DNA of 64,000 nucleotides from Apteryx mantelli (Eukaryota; Chordata; Aves; Apterygiformes; Apterygidae): contig NC_089979.1 of assembly GCF_036417845.1 (NCBI RefSeq), positions 2,099,424 through 2,163,423 of the forward strand. The letters run 5' to 3'. Position 1 is the first letter of the stretch, and each line of letters opens with the position of its first letter. Under the pieces are notes generated by a model. The model worked only from the letters and a program-made list of their open reading frames with translations. It was not told where the DNA came from and ran no database searches. Of this stretch, positions 1 to 13,045 are shown piece by piece. A program made the translations under genes and the position numbers.

Positions 1-439
1 CAAAATGAGGCATTCCTCCTCACTTTACAGGCTGGAAGCATCAGGTTTCTCCCTGGAGGGAGCAAAAGTAGCAATAAATTGGGAGCGTTTTGCAACCTTT
101 GAGTTATGTCAGTTGGGTTGATCTTAATCCCCCCCAAAGGAAGACCGTGTGGTTTTAACTCAAAACATGTCCTCACTTCCCCTCAGCCCAGCAAGTTCTC
201 CAGTTGTTCTTAGCATCCAAAGTGTAAAGATCTGATTGTGTTGTGGAATAATTGGGGCAGGGGGAAAGGTGTCTGTTTTTACTGTAAGTAATGCTGGAAT
301 TTCTTGACCTTTGCCCACAGTGAACAAACAGTCGAGCTGCTGACCTGTTTCTTCTCCCTCTGTGGCTTCTTCTGTGCTTAGCACTGCTGTGCCAGACTCT
401 GGGGGAGTCCCAGGGCTGTAACCCTCTTCTTGCCTGCAG

Positions 440-3400
440 GGACTCCAAGATCCCTGAGCCACCGGCGGGCCACAAGTGGAAGGAGGTGCGCTTCGACAAC
501 ACGGTCACCTGGCTGGCCTCGTGGACCGAAAACATCCAGAACTCCTTGAAGTACATCATGCTGAACCCCAGCTCTAAGCTGAAGGTCAGAGCGTTGCTGC
601 CGTTCAGGCAGAGCTGTTACCGTTTTGAGACACTGACCTTTTGCCAGGTGGAAAAATCAGGGTAAAGCAGAGATGTGCCCAACTGACAAAAATATATATG
701 AAAAAAAAGGTGGCGGTGGGGGGGACAGGGAGACTGCAGATTAATTGGGATGCCCTTAGTAGGGAAGGGTAGGGCAGAGGTGACCACTTTAAGCATCAAA
801 CCTGTTCCTGGTGACAAATCCCTGCTGTCAAACCTGTGCCTGTGCCACGCTGCTCACCTGCATTTGGGGAAGGCAGCTAAAAGCTGGGCAGGGGCTGAGA
901 GGGTCCTTGGGGGACTGGAGCCCATGGAGGTGGGTTTGTTCAGGCCAGCAGACAGGGCAGGAGGAGGTGGAAATGCCGACTGTAGTGCCACGTGAATTGG
1001 AAGTGGGTGGACACAGTGGGGAGGGAAAAGTCATTTAAAGACGTTTCGTCAAAGGGATGCAACACAGTGTCGGAGGAGGAAGACGAAAATCCTGATTGCT
1101 TGGACAGCAGATCCTGCTAGGTGTAGCAGGGGGTTGATGCACCAGGGGATGGGACTGGGGAAACCAGGTGCTCTGGCATGCCTAGCACAGCCTCTGCATC
1201 GGTACGGAGGGACAGTTCCCACCTCAGGTCCTGCTGAGGAATCACTAATGTCATCCCAAAAGTTGGGATCCGCTGACCAGTACGTGCCCCGTGGTCCAGC
1301 CCCTGCTCATGTTACATGCAGCTTCTTCCTTCTCACTCCCAAGGCCAGATGAATGTTGGAAACCATGTGGAAGTGGTTCCAGAAAGCACATTGCATTGGT
1401 CCGTGCCAGTGTTGTCTGAGCAGCAGCAATCGTGGCCGTACAGCACCGGAGCGCTTGGCTCCTTGCTTGCCGTGTGCTGGCCTGAGCAGTTGGAGGGCAT
1501 CTTCAGACCGAGAGCAGCTCGGATGCAGTGGTGATCCTGGGTCTGGAGCAGCCAGCAGAGGGCATAGAAGCCCCAACTGAGCTTTTTCTGCTCTAATATT
1601 TCCACTTCGTAGATTAAAAAAGCCAAAAACATAAACAGTGGTTATTGAGCAATATTTAGACTCTGGAGGTTGTGTCCCCAGGAAAGGGTCTAGCTTGAGG
1701 GGATGGACAGATGATGGGGTGCTAGGTGGAAATATCTCTGCCTTTCTTCTCAGGGGGAGAAGGACTGGCAAAAGTATGAGGTAGCCCGGCGCTTAAAAGA
1801 TGTTGTCCACAAAATCCGTGCTCAGTACCAAGCCGACTGGAAGTCCAAGGAGATGAAAAAGCGGCAACGAGCAGTGGCCCTCTACTTCATCGATAAGGTA
1901 CCCGTGGCCTCACCCCGGCCCCCAGATCCCTCATACCTGGTGGGGTTGGGGCTTAGTTTATCAGATCCCTCCCATCTGTGTTTTCCTTAGTGTCTGCTGG
2001 CAGTGCAAGCTGGGGTTGCTCCAAGTGAGGAAGCTGACCATGATCATAGATCATGGATGTCTCCAGCTTTCTGCTGATCCTTGTGTGATGCTGCTGGTTG
2101 CGTGGCAGTGTGTAGGCTGTATAGATCCCTGGCCTCTACCAGAACACGTGTCTTCCAGTGATGGCAAAGTCTCCACTGAAGAGCTGGACAATTCTATTCT
2201 GAGGAAAGATTTTAGGGCTTCTTGGAGCAGGGGTAACCTGCTGCTGGGGCCAGTCCCCACTTGGTTCCCAGCAGGGCTCCAGCAACCCATTCAGTGTGGC
2301 ACTGGTTCTGAGAAAGCTTTTTTCCCTAGTGTCCTGCTTGAAGGTCTCTACACAGCCACTTAATACCTATAGAAAGGGGGGTTGGGGCAGACATCTCAAA
2401 TGAGTCTCCTGTGTGCTCTTCTAGTTGGCCCTACGAGCTGGCAATGAGAAGGAGGAGGGGGAGACGGCGGACACTGTTGGCTGCTGCTCTCTGCGTGTTG
2501 AGCACATCAAGCTGTACCCCAAGCTGGACGGGCAGGAGCACGTGGTGGAATTCGACTTCCTTGGGAAAGACTCGATCCGCTACTACAACAAAGTGTCAGT
2601 GGAGAAGCCGGTGAGTGAGGCAGAGATGGAGGCAACGGTGGGTGCAGCGATGTGGTGCAGGGTTAACTGGGTGGCTCAGTTCACTCACCGGTCTGTCAGT
2701 CCCAAATCTGCATCTGGTACATGTGGTGAAGATATCTCCTGCATGTTAATCCTGCGGTGAGAGCATGTGCCTGAGATGCAAGGATGATGGGTGACAAGGA
2801 GCAGCACATGCATGCTTGGCCTGGCACGGAGGAGGGGCAATAATTCAGAGTATTGGTCTCAAGGCTGTTTGTTGTAGCTCATGAGTCTTTTAACATGAGA
2901 CACATAAGCAACCGTGGCAGCAGGAACCATGAGAGAAAAGCCCTGTCTCCTGCTGGGACATCCTCAGTTGACTGGTGAGAATTAGGACTTGAAGTATACC
3001 CAGTGCTTTTCTTTTTGCCCGTGGCATAGATAATCTTAATGCTGTTTGTAGGGAAGCTGCAATGCCAGGGATAAGTGATGGGAAAAACTGAGATTGTGGC
3101 ACCACTGTTGACTTGACGTCCCAGTAGAAGCTCTTTGCGTTGAGCAGACCAGCAGTATGGTATGATGCATATTCCACGAGAACAGACTCTGAGTCAAAGT
3201 CTGTCGGGATGGGGCCTGAGGAGGCAGATGGAGAAGAGAGGGAAGTATCTGGGAGTGACTTGCTCCTTGTCCCTGACCTGGGCAATCCTTTCCTCCTAGG
3301 TCTTCAAGAACCTGCAGCTTTTCATGAAGAACAAGGACCCGGGAGATGACCTCTTTGACAGGCTCAATGTGAGTTTTAGCCTCTCTGCCCTTGAACAGTG

Positions 3401-6400
3401 TTGACAGCCTGGAGGAGTGTAAATGGCCCTGTGAGCCCTCAGTCCAGCCTGTGGGTTCCCTGTTTCTTCTCGGCAGAGAGCTCGCAGGCTGTGGTGGTGT
3501 TGCATCCTTGTCATCTCTCACCCTGGTTTTTAACTCTGGAGAGGCTGCTGCTGCTGCTTGAATCCCTTACGGGATGCTGTGATATTTTTTTCAATACTCT
3601 TGCTGCATTGGTAGTATCTCTGCTTTCCTGAATCCAGGCTCAGCTGCCTGCCTGTACCTGAGAGTAACCCCCATCACTGCCGAGGAGAGGGCTTTCTGCT
3701 CATTTCTGCTTTTATCTCATCTGCTGCTCCCCTGCCTGCCCGCCCATGCACATGTTCTTTGGGGCATTACTGGTGGTGTCAAACCTCACACTTTGTGATG
3801 CCTTTGTACCTCTCTGTGCTTCGGCAGAAGCGTGAGAGGTTGCCTCGAGCATGAGGCCACTGGAGAGATGTGACACAGCCTTTCCTCCTTCCTCGCGAGC
3901 CATCCCCCTTGCAAAGACTCCCTCCTCTTCCCCAGCGTGGAACAGGGGGTGCTGCCCACATCCCCTATAATGTCACCTGTCTGCTTACATTCCCCATAAA
4001 GCCACTTGCTCACCTTTCCTCTAGAGAAGCTGCTCCTCTCTAGTCATATGGGCTTTCTCTGTCAAGGTCTTTCTCGGTAAAAAGTAAGGCTTTCCCCTAA
4101 AGCCTGGATGATTTTGGTTTTAGCATCTATTTCTGATCTGACTGAAGCTCCATGGGCTCTGTAAAGCAAAAGTGTTGGATGTGATGTATGTGAGATGTGA
4201 CATTGGATGCAAGTTGTCCTTTTGGGCATAGATAAGCAGAAATGCTTGACTTTCAGAGAGGTTCTTCATGAATTTTGGTGTAATATGTGCCAATTTGTGG
4301 TAGATAAGGACCTGACCCAACACCTTGGGTAGATCTGCAAGCTACAGGATCTTTATGCCTTTGCTTGCTTGTTCGAAGGTCTGAAAAATATGTGCTTTGT
4401 TATTCTGTCTTCTGCTCATTCTCTTTCTTACTTTTTTTCACTTTGGCCCGTCCTCCCTCCTCCAGACATCAATCTTGAACAGACATCTCCAGGATTTGAT
4501 GAACGGTTTGTCTGCCAAGGTGTTCAGGACCTACAATGCCTCCATCACCCTGCAGGAACAGCTCAAAGCACTCACTAACTGTAAGGCAATCTTTGCAGTA
4601 TCACAGACTGTCTCGTGGGAGGCAGTGGGCTTGGAGATTTCTGTTCTTCTCCTTGGGGTCTCCAGAAACACCTGCTCCTCCGTGGCAGATGGTGTACCAC
4701 ATTAAAAGTGGTATGTAACTTAACTGGGGGCATGTAGCATTTCATGAACCATCCTAAGTGAGAAATCAAGTTACCCTGTCTGCGATAGTCCCACTAACTG
4801 ATAGCCAAGACAGGAATAATTTTTTTCCCTTCCTTATATGGTTGGTTGATTGCATTATTTTTGCCTTCCTCTGCTACATGAGCAATGAGGCACAATTCAG
4901 TGCTTCCCAAAATGGTTCCCAAGTGTCCTCTGCCTTCTCTTGAGAAATTGGTAATGCTGGTTGGGGAAAGGATGAGGAAGGCCAATAACTCAGTGTTGTT
5001 TTAGTCCGTTCTCTCCCTTCCTGGGCTCCCAGACAGGAGTCAGATAGTGATGCCTTAGTTCATTTCCAGCTGAAGACAACGTTGCAGGAAAGCTGCTCTC
5101 CTACAACCGAGCTAACCGAGCTGTGGCCATCCTGTGCAACCATCAGAGGTCCACACCGAAAACCTTCGAGAAGTCAATGCAAATCCTCCAGACTAAGGTG
5201 ACACAGATTAAAATCTGAGACTGATCCCACCTTGTAGACCTTTTTCTTTGGATGGGGAGAAGGGAGAGTTAATAACCTGATGCCTAAAGAGATAACATTG
5301 ATCAAGAGTGGTGGGGAATGAACCAGAACTAGAGACTCTTGTTAACCAGCACAGGGGCAGCATCAACCCAGGAGCTGAAAGGGAGATGGGGAAGCTTGAA
5401 CAGAGGATAAAGCACATTTGACACAGGGTGGGTTCTTCATCGCTTGGCGTGTTCAGACCAAGCTGGGTGCCTTTTGGGATGACACAGTTCAAACACAGTT
5501 GGATCCAGAACCAGGGACTTGGGTGCTCTCATATGGCTGTTTGCAGGACCAGGTGTAATTTAGTTGGTCTGCTCTGAAAACACCTCAAACTATTATTTTT
5601 AAGTGTCCTGAGCTTGTCCATTCCTACTCTGTTGATGAACTTGGGATTTGCAGTGCCACTCTAGCACTGTCACAAACCAGTTGGTCACAAGCGGTTGCTC
5701 AAGAATAACAGACCAGAGCTGCAAATGTTTCTGGCATCAATGCTCTGAGATTATTTTGCAAGATGCCAAGAAATGCTTGAGCTACAGCAGGCGCTACTGG
5801 GACTGGAGGAAGGCCTGATGAGAAATTGAGGAGCAATGTGACAAAGGAAAGTGAGAACTGAAATCTCCATGGAGGACAGAAGCATGGGATCACTTTGTAT
5901 TTGTCTTTGCAGATTGATGCCAAGAAGCAACAGCTGGAGGAAGCCCAGCTAGAGCTGAAGAAAGCTGAAGATGAGCTCAAAGACAAAAATGATGCCAAAG
6001 CAGAGGCGTAAGTGGCTCTTCCTTATAACCCTCATTTGCAGAGACACCTGTGTGTCTGGGGCCTGTGGGTGGCATAGTCAGGTCCAACACCCTACATGCA
6101 GCTCATCAGAACGGAAACGCCCGTGGTTGGGTACTGAGTGCTTCCTGTCCCAAGCAGATGGGTGGAGGTCTTGATGGTTCCCTGCAAGAATAGGTTTGCA
6201 AAGAGCTCCTTGCGGGGAGTGGGGTTCTTTGTGCTATCTCTGCACATCTCTGCTCACACTTCAACCTGGAGCTGCTGGCTCAGAGCTGCCCTACAAATGC
6301 AGTTGTGTAAAGGATGCCAGGGTCTGAGCTGTGAATACACACACTGGCCCTGGCACATGTTTCCATGAGAGAGACAGTGTTGGAACTTGGCATATCTGAT

Positions 6401-8295
6401 ATCTGCAGCAACTGTTGTATGGGTGTCATTCTATGAAGGTTCGATAGTAACTTCTGAGATAGTAATGTAATAAAAATATGTTTATTTCCTCACGCAAGCT
6501 CTCGGATTAGTAACGCCCATTAAAATAATGCGATTACTAATTTAGAAAGGATAACCCAAAACTGTCGGCTACTGCGCTATTAATTGGAAGCACTGCTTAT
6601 CCCAACCTGAAAGCTAGCTTGTTCACTCTTAGTGAGAGGACACTCAACCTCAAGGAGTTACCTTAACCCAGCGTCCCAGGAAAGGATGAGGGGGGAAATA
6701 TTCATGGTCCAGCCAGAGAGGTTGGCCAGGTCACGTTCCCGTCCCCTGCTCAAACTCTCTTAGCTTCCAAGCTTCTTTTATACGGCTGGGGCTCTGGGCA
6801 AACACTGCTTCTGCTGACCTTTGCGAGTTCCACCATCACAGGACTGTTTGTTCTTCTGCCTGGAAAGACCCTGCTGGCGAGGCAAGACCACAATACCTCC
6901 ATATCGCTTCTTCCCTCCCTGGGGGTCCATGCAGTTTCAATTCTATAGCCTTATTGGGGGCAGACTTCTTTAATCCTGTTAACTCTTCTATCCCACAGCC
7001 TTGTGCATATCAGTCCTTGCGTATATCAGTTGGCAAACTTCTTCAGTCCTGTTAACTCTTTACTCGCGCGTCAATGGGGCCTGTCCAAATTTGCTCCCTC
7101 TCTGAGCCCAGATATGACTCGGTGCCCAGAGACAAAAGGTATCGGGAAGAGAGAAATGAGGCTCTTATTTTGCGTGTTCTGCTGTGGGGTTTCTTGTTGT
7201 CTGCTCATGTCCTGTGTTGGTGAAATGCAGAGAAGGCTGGCAGAGATAGTCGTTGCTCATGGAGCCTGGGTTTGAAGAGACAGTCTCTATTGGTGTGTGC
7301 TTTTGTGCTAGTCTGACTTTGGTGCTAATGATGTGTTTAAAAAAAAAAAAAAGTCATGTCTTATCAGGTGGAAGCACTTGAAAAGTAGGCTAGTACTAAT
7401 GGCATCTTCCACTTAGCCATTTTAGAAATGTTTCTAGACTCACTCCTGCGGGACTTAAGGTGAATGCAGACTGCTCTGAGCTGAAGCTTGTTAGCTTCTG
7501 ATCGTGGTCCCAGGCAGCAGCAGACCAGGAGAAATGCTCTGCGTTTCACCTCTGCTCTTCTTTTTACCTTTGTGCTGTCTGTGTTGCTCTTCCACCCTCA
7601 GCAATGTGCAGAAGAAGAAGAAGTTGTTGGAGAGACTAGAAGAGCAGCTGGCCAAACTGGAAGTCCAGGCCACAGACAAGGAGGAGAACAAGCAGATCGC
7701 TCTGGGCACGTCCAAACTGAATTACCTGGACCCCAGGATTACCATAGCCTGGTAGGTCTTGGGTGTGCTCTGGGGCAGATGCTCCTCTGGAGACATCCTT
7801 GTCTGTGGACAGATCACCTAGCCCTGCTCATGGGGGAGCAAGCATGCTCCATATCCCTGTGCCTTTGACGGAAAGGAGTAGACTTTGTCATGAGCTGGTC
7901 AGAGAAAAACCCATCCTAGCTCCGGAGGTGTCTAGGGGAAGGTGAGCAAAGTCCAAAGCTGAAGCTTCCCTTGCTGCAGGATGTCCTTTCTGGGTTTAGG
8001 ACAAGGAGAGTCAGTATGGACATCTTTGATGTCAGCAGAGAGGTAATTTCTTAGGGAGCTTGGGGCTAAGGAGTTTGCAGCAGGGTGACACACACCTCAG
8101 CACCCTACGGCACCCAGAGAGGACCGGTGTAGTGGGAGGTGGGTAGTGCGGCAACCTGTGATGTCCCTCCGCTGCCTTGTGCTCCTGCGCAGGTGCAAGA
8201 AGTTTGGCGTGCCTATCGAGAAGATCTACAACAAGACGCAGAGGGAGAAGTTTGCCTGGGCAATTGACATGGCTGATGAAGACTTTGAATTCTGA
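440..8295 (+). CDS. TOP1MT: DNA topoisomerase I, mitochondrial (3' part, nine exons)
   Basis: Type IB topoisomerase, which relaxes DNA by transient single-strand cleavage through a 3'-phosphotyrosine. Coding exons: 440-584, 1754-1897, 2425-2610, 3300-3368, 4466-4580, 5070-5197, 5913-6007, 7602-7751 and 8193-8295, all with GT-AG borders and consistent phase; they give 377 C-terminal residues. The catalytic residues are visible: Arg in LALRAGN (2434-2436), Lys in [11 protein letters not shown] (2566-2568), Arg in KVFRTYNAS (4526-4528), His in CNHQR (5141-5143) and Tyr in KLNYLDPR (7723-7725). The 5913-6007 exon encodes the charged, helical linker. Stop TGA at 8293-8295. TOP1MT is preferred over nuclear TOP1 because of CKKF and the DFEF ending, and because TOP1MT lies close to LY6 genes in human 8q24.3. 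The 5' exons, including any mitochondrial targeting signal, are outside the window. Apart from the LTR at 6434-7110, I see nothing notable in the introns. Confidence 0.93.
6434..7110 (-). mobile_element. Solo LTR-like element, reverse orientation, in TOP1MT intron
   Basis: Read on the minus strand, this AT-rich stretch has a TATAAAAG box (6775-6782) followed about 290 bases later by AATAAA (6481-6486) and then a short tail ending in CA at 6434. That is the order expected of U3-R-U5. The clearest unit, 6434-6997, has TG...CA ends, but a near-copy of a 24-base piece at 6964-6987 recurs at 7037-7060, so the element may run on to about 7110. No gag, pol or env coding is present, and I could not find a target-site duplication. 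It is inferred to be an old endogenous retrovirus remnant; the family is not identified. Confidence 0.55.
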
Positions 8296-9107
8296 GAAAA
8301 CGCCTTTCCTGTTACCTCATGCTGGTGCTGTCGGAAATTTTTTTATGGGCTGCAGCAGTTGTTGCAGGTGTGGGGGGGAAATGTCTAATGGAACAATTTG
8401 ACTCAGGTATTTTGTGCTGTTTTTGTATAAAAAGAAAAACACGTGATTTCTAGTTGAAACAAGTACCACTGACTTGTGACACTTGTCCTGACTGCGGTGA
8501 CTTTTACATGAACTTTTAACTCCTTTCTGGTTAGAGCTGCCAAGTGCTTTGGATCTCTTTTTTTCCTCCTCCTCTGGAGTCTGGGAAGAAGGTTGAATGT
8601 GAGTCTTAATTGTGCAGATAAACAAGATAAGATGGTCTAATCCCATCTCCTCTCTGTATTGGAGACGTGCTGCCCTTTTAAGACTCTCAGAATTAGCCTG
8701 ACAGAAAACATTAGGCAGTGACAGTGCTAAAAAGAGGCAGCTACACTATAAGGCCTGAGCCTGGGTCTGGATGCACTGGGAGAAAGGGGATTCTCAGGGA
8801 TTTACATTATAGGATATTTTGTGCCCTTTCACCTTCAGAAGGGGGGAAAATTGCACAATTTTTACAAACAATCAAAATGGAAAAGTTTTCTGCTGGGAAG
8901 CCAATGTCATGGCAATAGAAGCTCTGTCCTGATTGCATGGCAGAGGGTGGAAAATCACCTTGGTGTGAGCAAAGTGTACTTTAATCACCCCTATATGGTG
9001 CAGCCTTGGTCTGGGAGAGAAGGTCTCATCAGGGTCCATATTTTCCCCCCATTTATTTCCGTGGGCTTTGGCTCAGCTGCCTGTATCTGTAGAATGACGC
9101 CCGTAGA

Positions 9108-9113
9108 AATAAA
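9108..9113 (+). terminator. Candidate polyadenylation signal for TOP1MT
   Basis: AATAAA about 810 bases after the TOP1MT stop. It is the first canonical hexamer I see downstream of the stop. A second one, at 11484-11489, is also possible, so the true 3' end is unresolved. Confidence 0.35.
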
Positions 9114-10620
9114 TTGTCCAGCCATAGATTTCACACTGGGAAAGGACGATGCTGGCTGCAGAGCTGGAACGGACTACGGAGGGATGTGGGAATGCTGGGA
9201 AGCAGCTAGCGGTACCAATAGTCACAGCGACAGCAAAATGTGGGATGATAGCTTCGTCACTGAGCATCTTTCCCCGGTCCTGTCCCACTGGGAAATGCCT
9301 GGTGCTGGGCACAGATCGATAGCGTAGGGAAAGATAGCATAAAATGATGGCACTTACTGTGCGATTGGCTGCTTCTCAGTAGAAACAGTGAGATCTGCAT
9401 GTACCTGGCAGCAGTCAGCTTACACCCAAGGATTTGCTGTCGCGTAAGCGAGCCGTTGCAATGGCAGCAAAGCCTCCTTGCATCTCAGGGCTGACATTCA
9501 GGTTGCTGTGGTCCAAAGTATTCAGAGTTTCCAGCGTGTGTGTTTACAGCTGCTTGTTCTTATGTTCTAATTATTGCAATTACTATTATTTCGTTTGAAA
9601 GTCAGGTACTTGAAACACGTTTCATTAAAACTGCAAGTGATTTTTCTGAGTATCGGTGCCTGGAGTTTGGAGGCTTTTTTCCAACCCATCCAAGACGCTG
9701 TTGTGATGAGAGCCGATGCGCAGAGGTCCGAGATGGGGGCGGTGGTGTGTGTATAACAGGGACCCGTGTGCATACAGTTGTCCGCAGGGGATTAAGCTGG
9801 AGAGGAAATCCTTTGCCTTCAAGCAAAGAGCCTGCCCACAGATCTCAAACACATTTGTGGTTGGTCCGCAAGGCCCTCAAGGGCCTGTATGCAAAACTGA
9901 GCCACCAAAATTAAACTGCTGTGTGCTAGCTGAGCCGTGACAAATGTGAGAGGAAATGCACAGGTGAAGCCAACCCCGTTTTATCTCATATCTGCAGTGG
10001 GTCTGGGGTGTGTGCGCACTGGCTCTCCATAACTTGGCTGCAGTGTGGCAGCTTATGACACTGCGATAACTGGACTCTCTCTCCAAGCCCCAGAAGCTCA
10101 TGTAGGGTATATCAAGGCAACTGAATCCTAAAGCATGGATCAGAATTACTCTTCATGTTGGCAAAAGTGAAAGGTGATTTTTTTTTTTTTTTTCCCCCTT
10201 CCTCCCCCTTTTAATGGTCCCTCTGCCAAAGCCAGATGGGTTATAAGCTGTAAAAACAAAAGGCAGGAGCTGCCAAACATGCCCTGACCCCATATCTTGG
10301 GTTTGTTCCTGTGAACCCATGTTTGGTCCCAACACATTACAAATGTTTTTCTGCTCATCCTGCTAAATGCAGCCTGATGCTGTTGTCCTTCTACAAGTTG
10401 GACAGCTCTGGAGGAGGAAATGCTTAAGATGAATATTCACTGTTAACCATGCCATTCTGGGAAAGGGGAGGAAGTCAATTCTAAGGGGGGAAGTCAATAA
10501 TTATATCAGAGCCTCCAGAGAAACACAGATCCTCTTTTCCAGGGAACCATTGCCAGGAGCAGAATAAAGGAGCAAGATGCAAGTGAGCAGAGCCTTTCTG
10601 GATGTTTGCATTGAACCAAT

Positions 10621-10657
10621 GTGTGTATATATACATACATATATATATATATTTTTT
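10621..10657. repeat. AT-rich dinucleotide microsatellite
   Basis: A GTGTATATATACATACATAT-type run passes into a pure TA run and then a T tract. It is a simple repeat with no sign of function. Confidence 0.8.
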
Positions 10658-11483
10658 TGAGTATTTTCTAAAAAAAGTCACAGAAGCCTCATGTGAGAGA
10701 AAGAAACGGCCCTGGTAGGAACGGCTGCAAGTGTTTGAACAGCTGGTGAGCAAGCAGTGGAAAAGTCACTCAGAAAGCAAGTCCTGCTGTAGCCTTGGAG
10801 GGAAATCTCCTAACTTCATCCATGGCCTCTCCTACGGCAGGTTCCCGTCAGCGCTGCAATGCCCTGCCTGGGACAGCTGGCTGCAGACCTGCTGCGGGGT
10901 TAACCATGTGGAAAGGCTGGGTAATTGCTGCGCCACGTGTTCTGTTTGTCACCACCCTACTTCTCACTTCTGCTTTTCCTTCTGCTCGCTTGCGAACCCG
11001 CTTGAAGCGACGGGGTTTCGAACACGTCATCAGCGTGAGGAGCCAGGCAGTGATGGGGAAGCCTCACCTTGCTGCTCTGCTGCGTCTGGAGCAAAGCGAC
11101 ACAGAGTAACCGAGAGGTTTTTGCTGGGGCGGTGGTGGGCTCCACAAAGCGGATGCTGGCAATACTGCCTTGATCAGCGGTGCTAACAGGGCTGGGCTTT
11201 CCTCATCAGCTCCCCTGTCTTGTATCGACGCATCCTGCTCCTCTCCTAAAGGCTGCGCTTGAGCAAAATTGAGGCTACCCAATGCCAGCAAGAGATGGGC
11301 TGATGCTGCTGGAGGTCCTGTGTTTTCCTCCTGCACTGCAGCAAGCGAGGAGAGCTGGCCTGGCAGACGGGTTTTGTGTAAGGGTGAAGTGGTCCTTGGC
11401 CATGTGCAGGTGCTCTGGGACTAAGGTCTGCAAAGACCTGCTGGTATCAGTTAAATAACAATTACTGGCTGTTGTAAGAGCTT

Positions 11484-11489
11484 AATAAA
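11484..11489 (+). terminator. Alternative distal polyadenylation signal candidate
   Basis: AATAAA inside CTTAATAAAGCATC, about 3.2 kb after the TOP1MT stop. It could end a long 3' UTR or be fortuitous. No gene between 8296 and here claims it. Confidence 0.2.
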
Positions 11490-12589
11490 GCATCTAGGGT
11501 TTCTCCTGAAGGGTTTTCCCCTGGACTGTGTTGTCATACAAAGCAGTTCTGTGGGGCTGGGCCATCTCCATCAAAAACTTGAGTGAAACCAAGATTGGAA
11601 ATCCATGTGTATGGGAGGTACAAAGCAAAAGCAAGGTGGAGAGGTCACGTTCTTATCTGGGTATCAGATACTCTGTACTGGGGCTTGGGTAATGCAAGGT
11701 GTTAAGGAGATACTCTGATAAGCACGTGGACTCATAAGCACGTGAGATGCAGGTTGGAGAAGCCGAGCTCCTCACCGTTGACAACATCAGCAGCATAATG
11801 CAGCGATGTATAATCTGGCCTAATTCCTAATCTGCCAGGGATATCCCACCACTTGGGACCCTGTGGAGCAGGAATGTGTCCTCATCACTTAAAGCCTACT
11901 AGTGTAGGCCCCCCTCTCTTCTCCCAGCCCAGGTTTTTGAGTTATTTGGTGATGCTAAGTAGTATTGGCATGCTCAGAGATGCTTACTTGCCTGGGCCCT
12001 TCCAGAGAGGTTTAAACTCAGCTTCTCCAGTGAGGTCTTTTCTGTAGACACATAAAAGCTTATGCTTTGGTGCCTAAGACATTAGGTAGCCCAAAGTCAA
12101 AGTACCAGTTGTTTGTTTTCACATTTTTCTCTGTAATCACTTTTTTTTTTTCTTTTAAAGTGGGGGAATAAAAAAAAGGGGGGGCACAAAAACGGAAGAT
12201 GTGGTCTCAGACAAAACCAGAAGCGGTTTCCTGCCCTGCAGCTTTTTGGGTTGCTAATGTTTTTCACACAATCCTCTTATTCATGTTGGCTGGGAGGAGA
12301 CCTCAAGACCAATTCACCAGGAATGGAGCTGGCTACCCACACTGATGCTGGAATGGGTTCAGGGCCACTCTAGTTTCATAATGATGCTCAAAAGCCTTCT
12401 GGTGACCAACAGGCCCGTCTCCCTGCCCTGGCTGTGGAAGTCCCATATTGTGTGACAGCAGATGGACAAAACTGATACTGTGGCTGCTGGATAAGATAAA
12501 CCTCCCAGTGGTAGAAGGTAGGCAGTAGGGAGAAGTTATTCTGGTTTTGCTTTGGCATCTGGTTGCATGTGTCCAGCTCCATCCCAAGC

Positions 12590-13045
12590 TACCGTCCCAG
12601 AATCACTGAGGTTGGGAGAGAATCTGTGGAGATGCCTGGTCCAGCCTCCAGCTCAAAGTAGGGCCAAATGTGATCCATTCGCTCAGGGCCTTCTGCAGCC
12701 AAATTTTGATATCTCCAAGATGGGAGATTCCACTGCCTCCACTTTGAGTCACTGTTTCAGTGCTTAACCACTACCCTGTTGAACGTTTTTTCCTTGTATC
12801 TAGGTGGAATTTCCCTTGCTGCATCTTGTAACTTGCTGCCTGTCCTTCCTCTGTGCACCTCTGAGGAAAGTTTGGCTCTGGCATCTCTAGAACCACCTTC
12901 CATTAAAGTAGCTGAAAATGGTAACAGTAAAATGATCTCCCTTTAGCCTGTTTCTCTCCAGCCTGTCCTGTTGCATGGGGTTATTTTGTCCCAGGGGCTT
13001 TGTATTTGCTTTTGTTCAACTTCATGAGCTTTGCTGGGCTTCACC
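12590..13045 (-). repeat. CR1 LINE fragment, 3' end, minus orientation
   Basis: The + strand begins CCCAGAATCACTGAGGTTGG and continues through TGGTCCAGCCTCC, a CTGCCTGTCCTTCC block, TTTCTCTCCAGCCTG and a TTTGTATTTGCTTTTGTTCA block. These are in the order of the avian CR1 3' region read backwards. The 13045 boundary is approximate. Divergence is high and there is no open frame. Confidence 0.8.
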
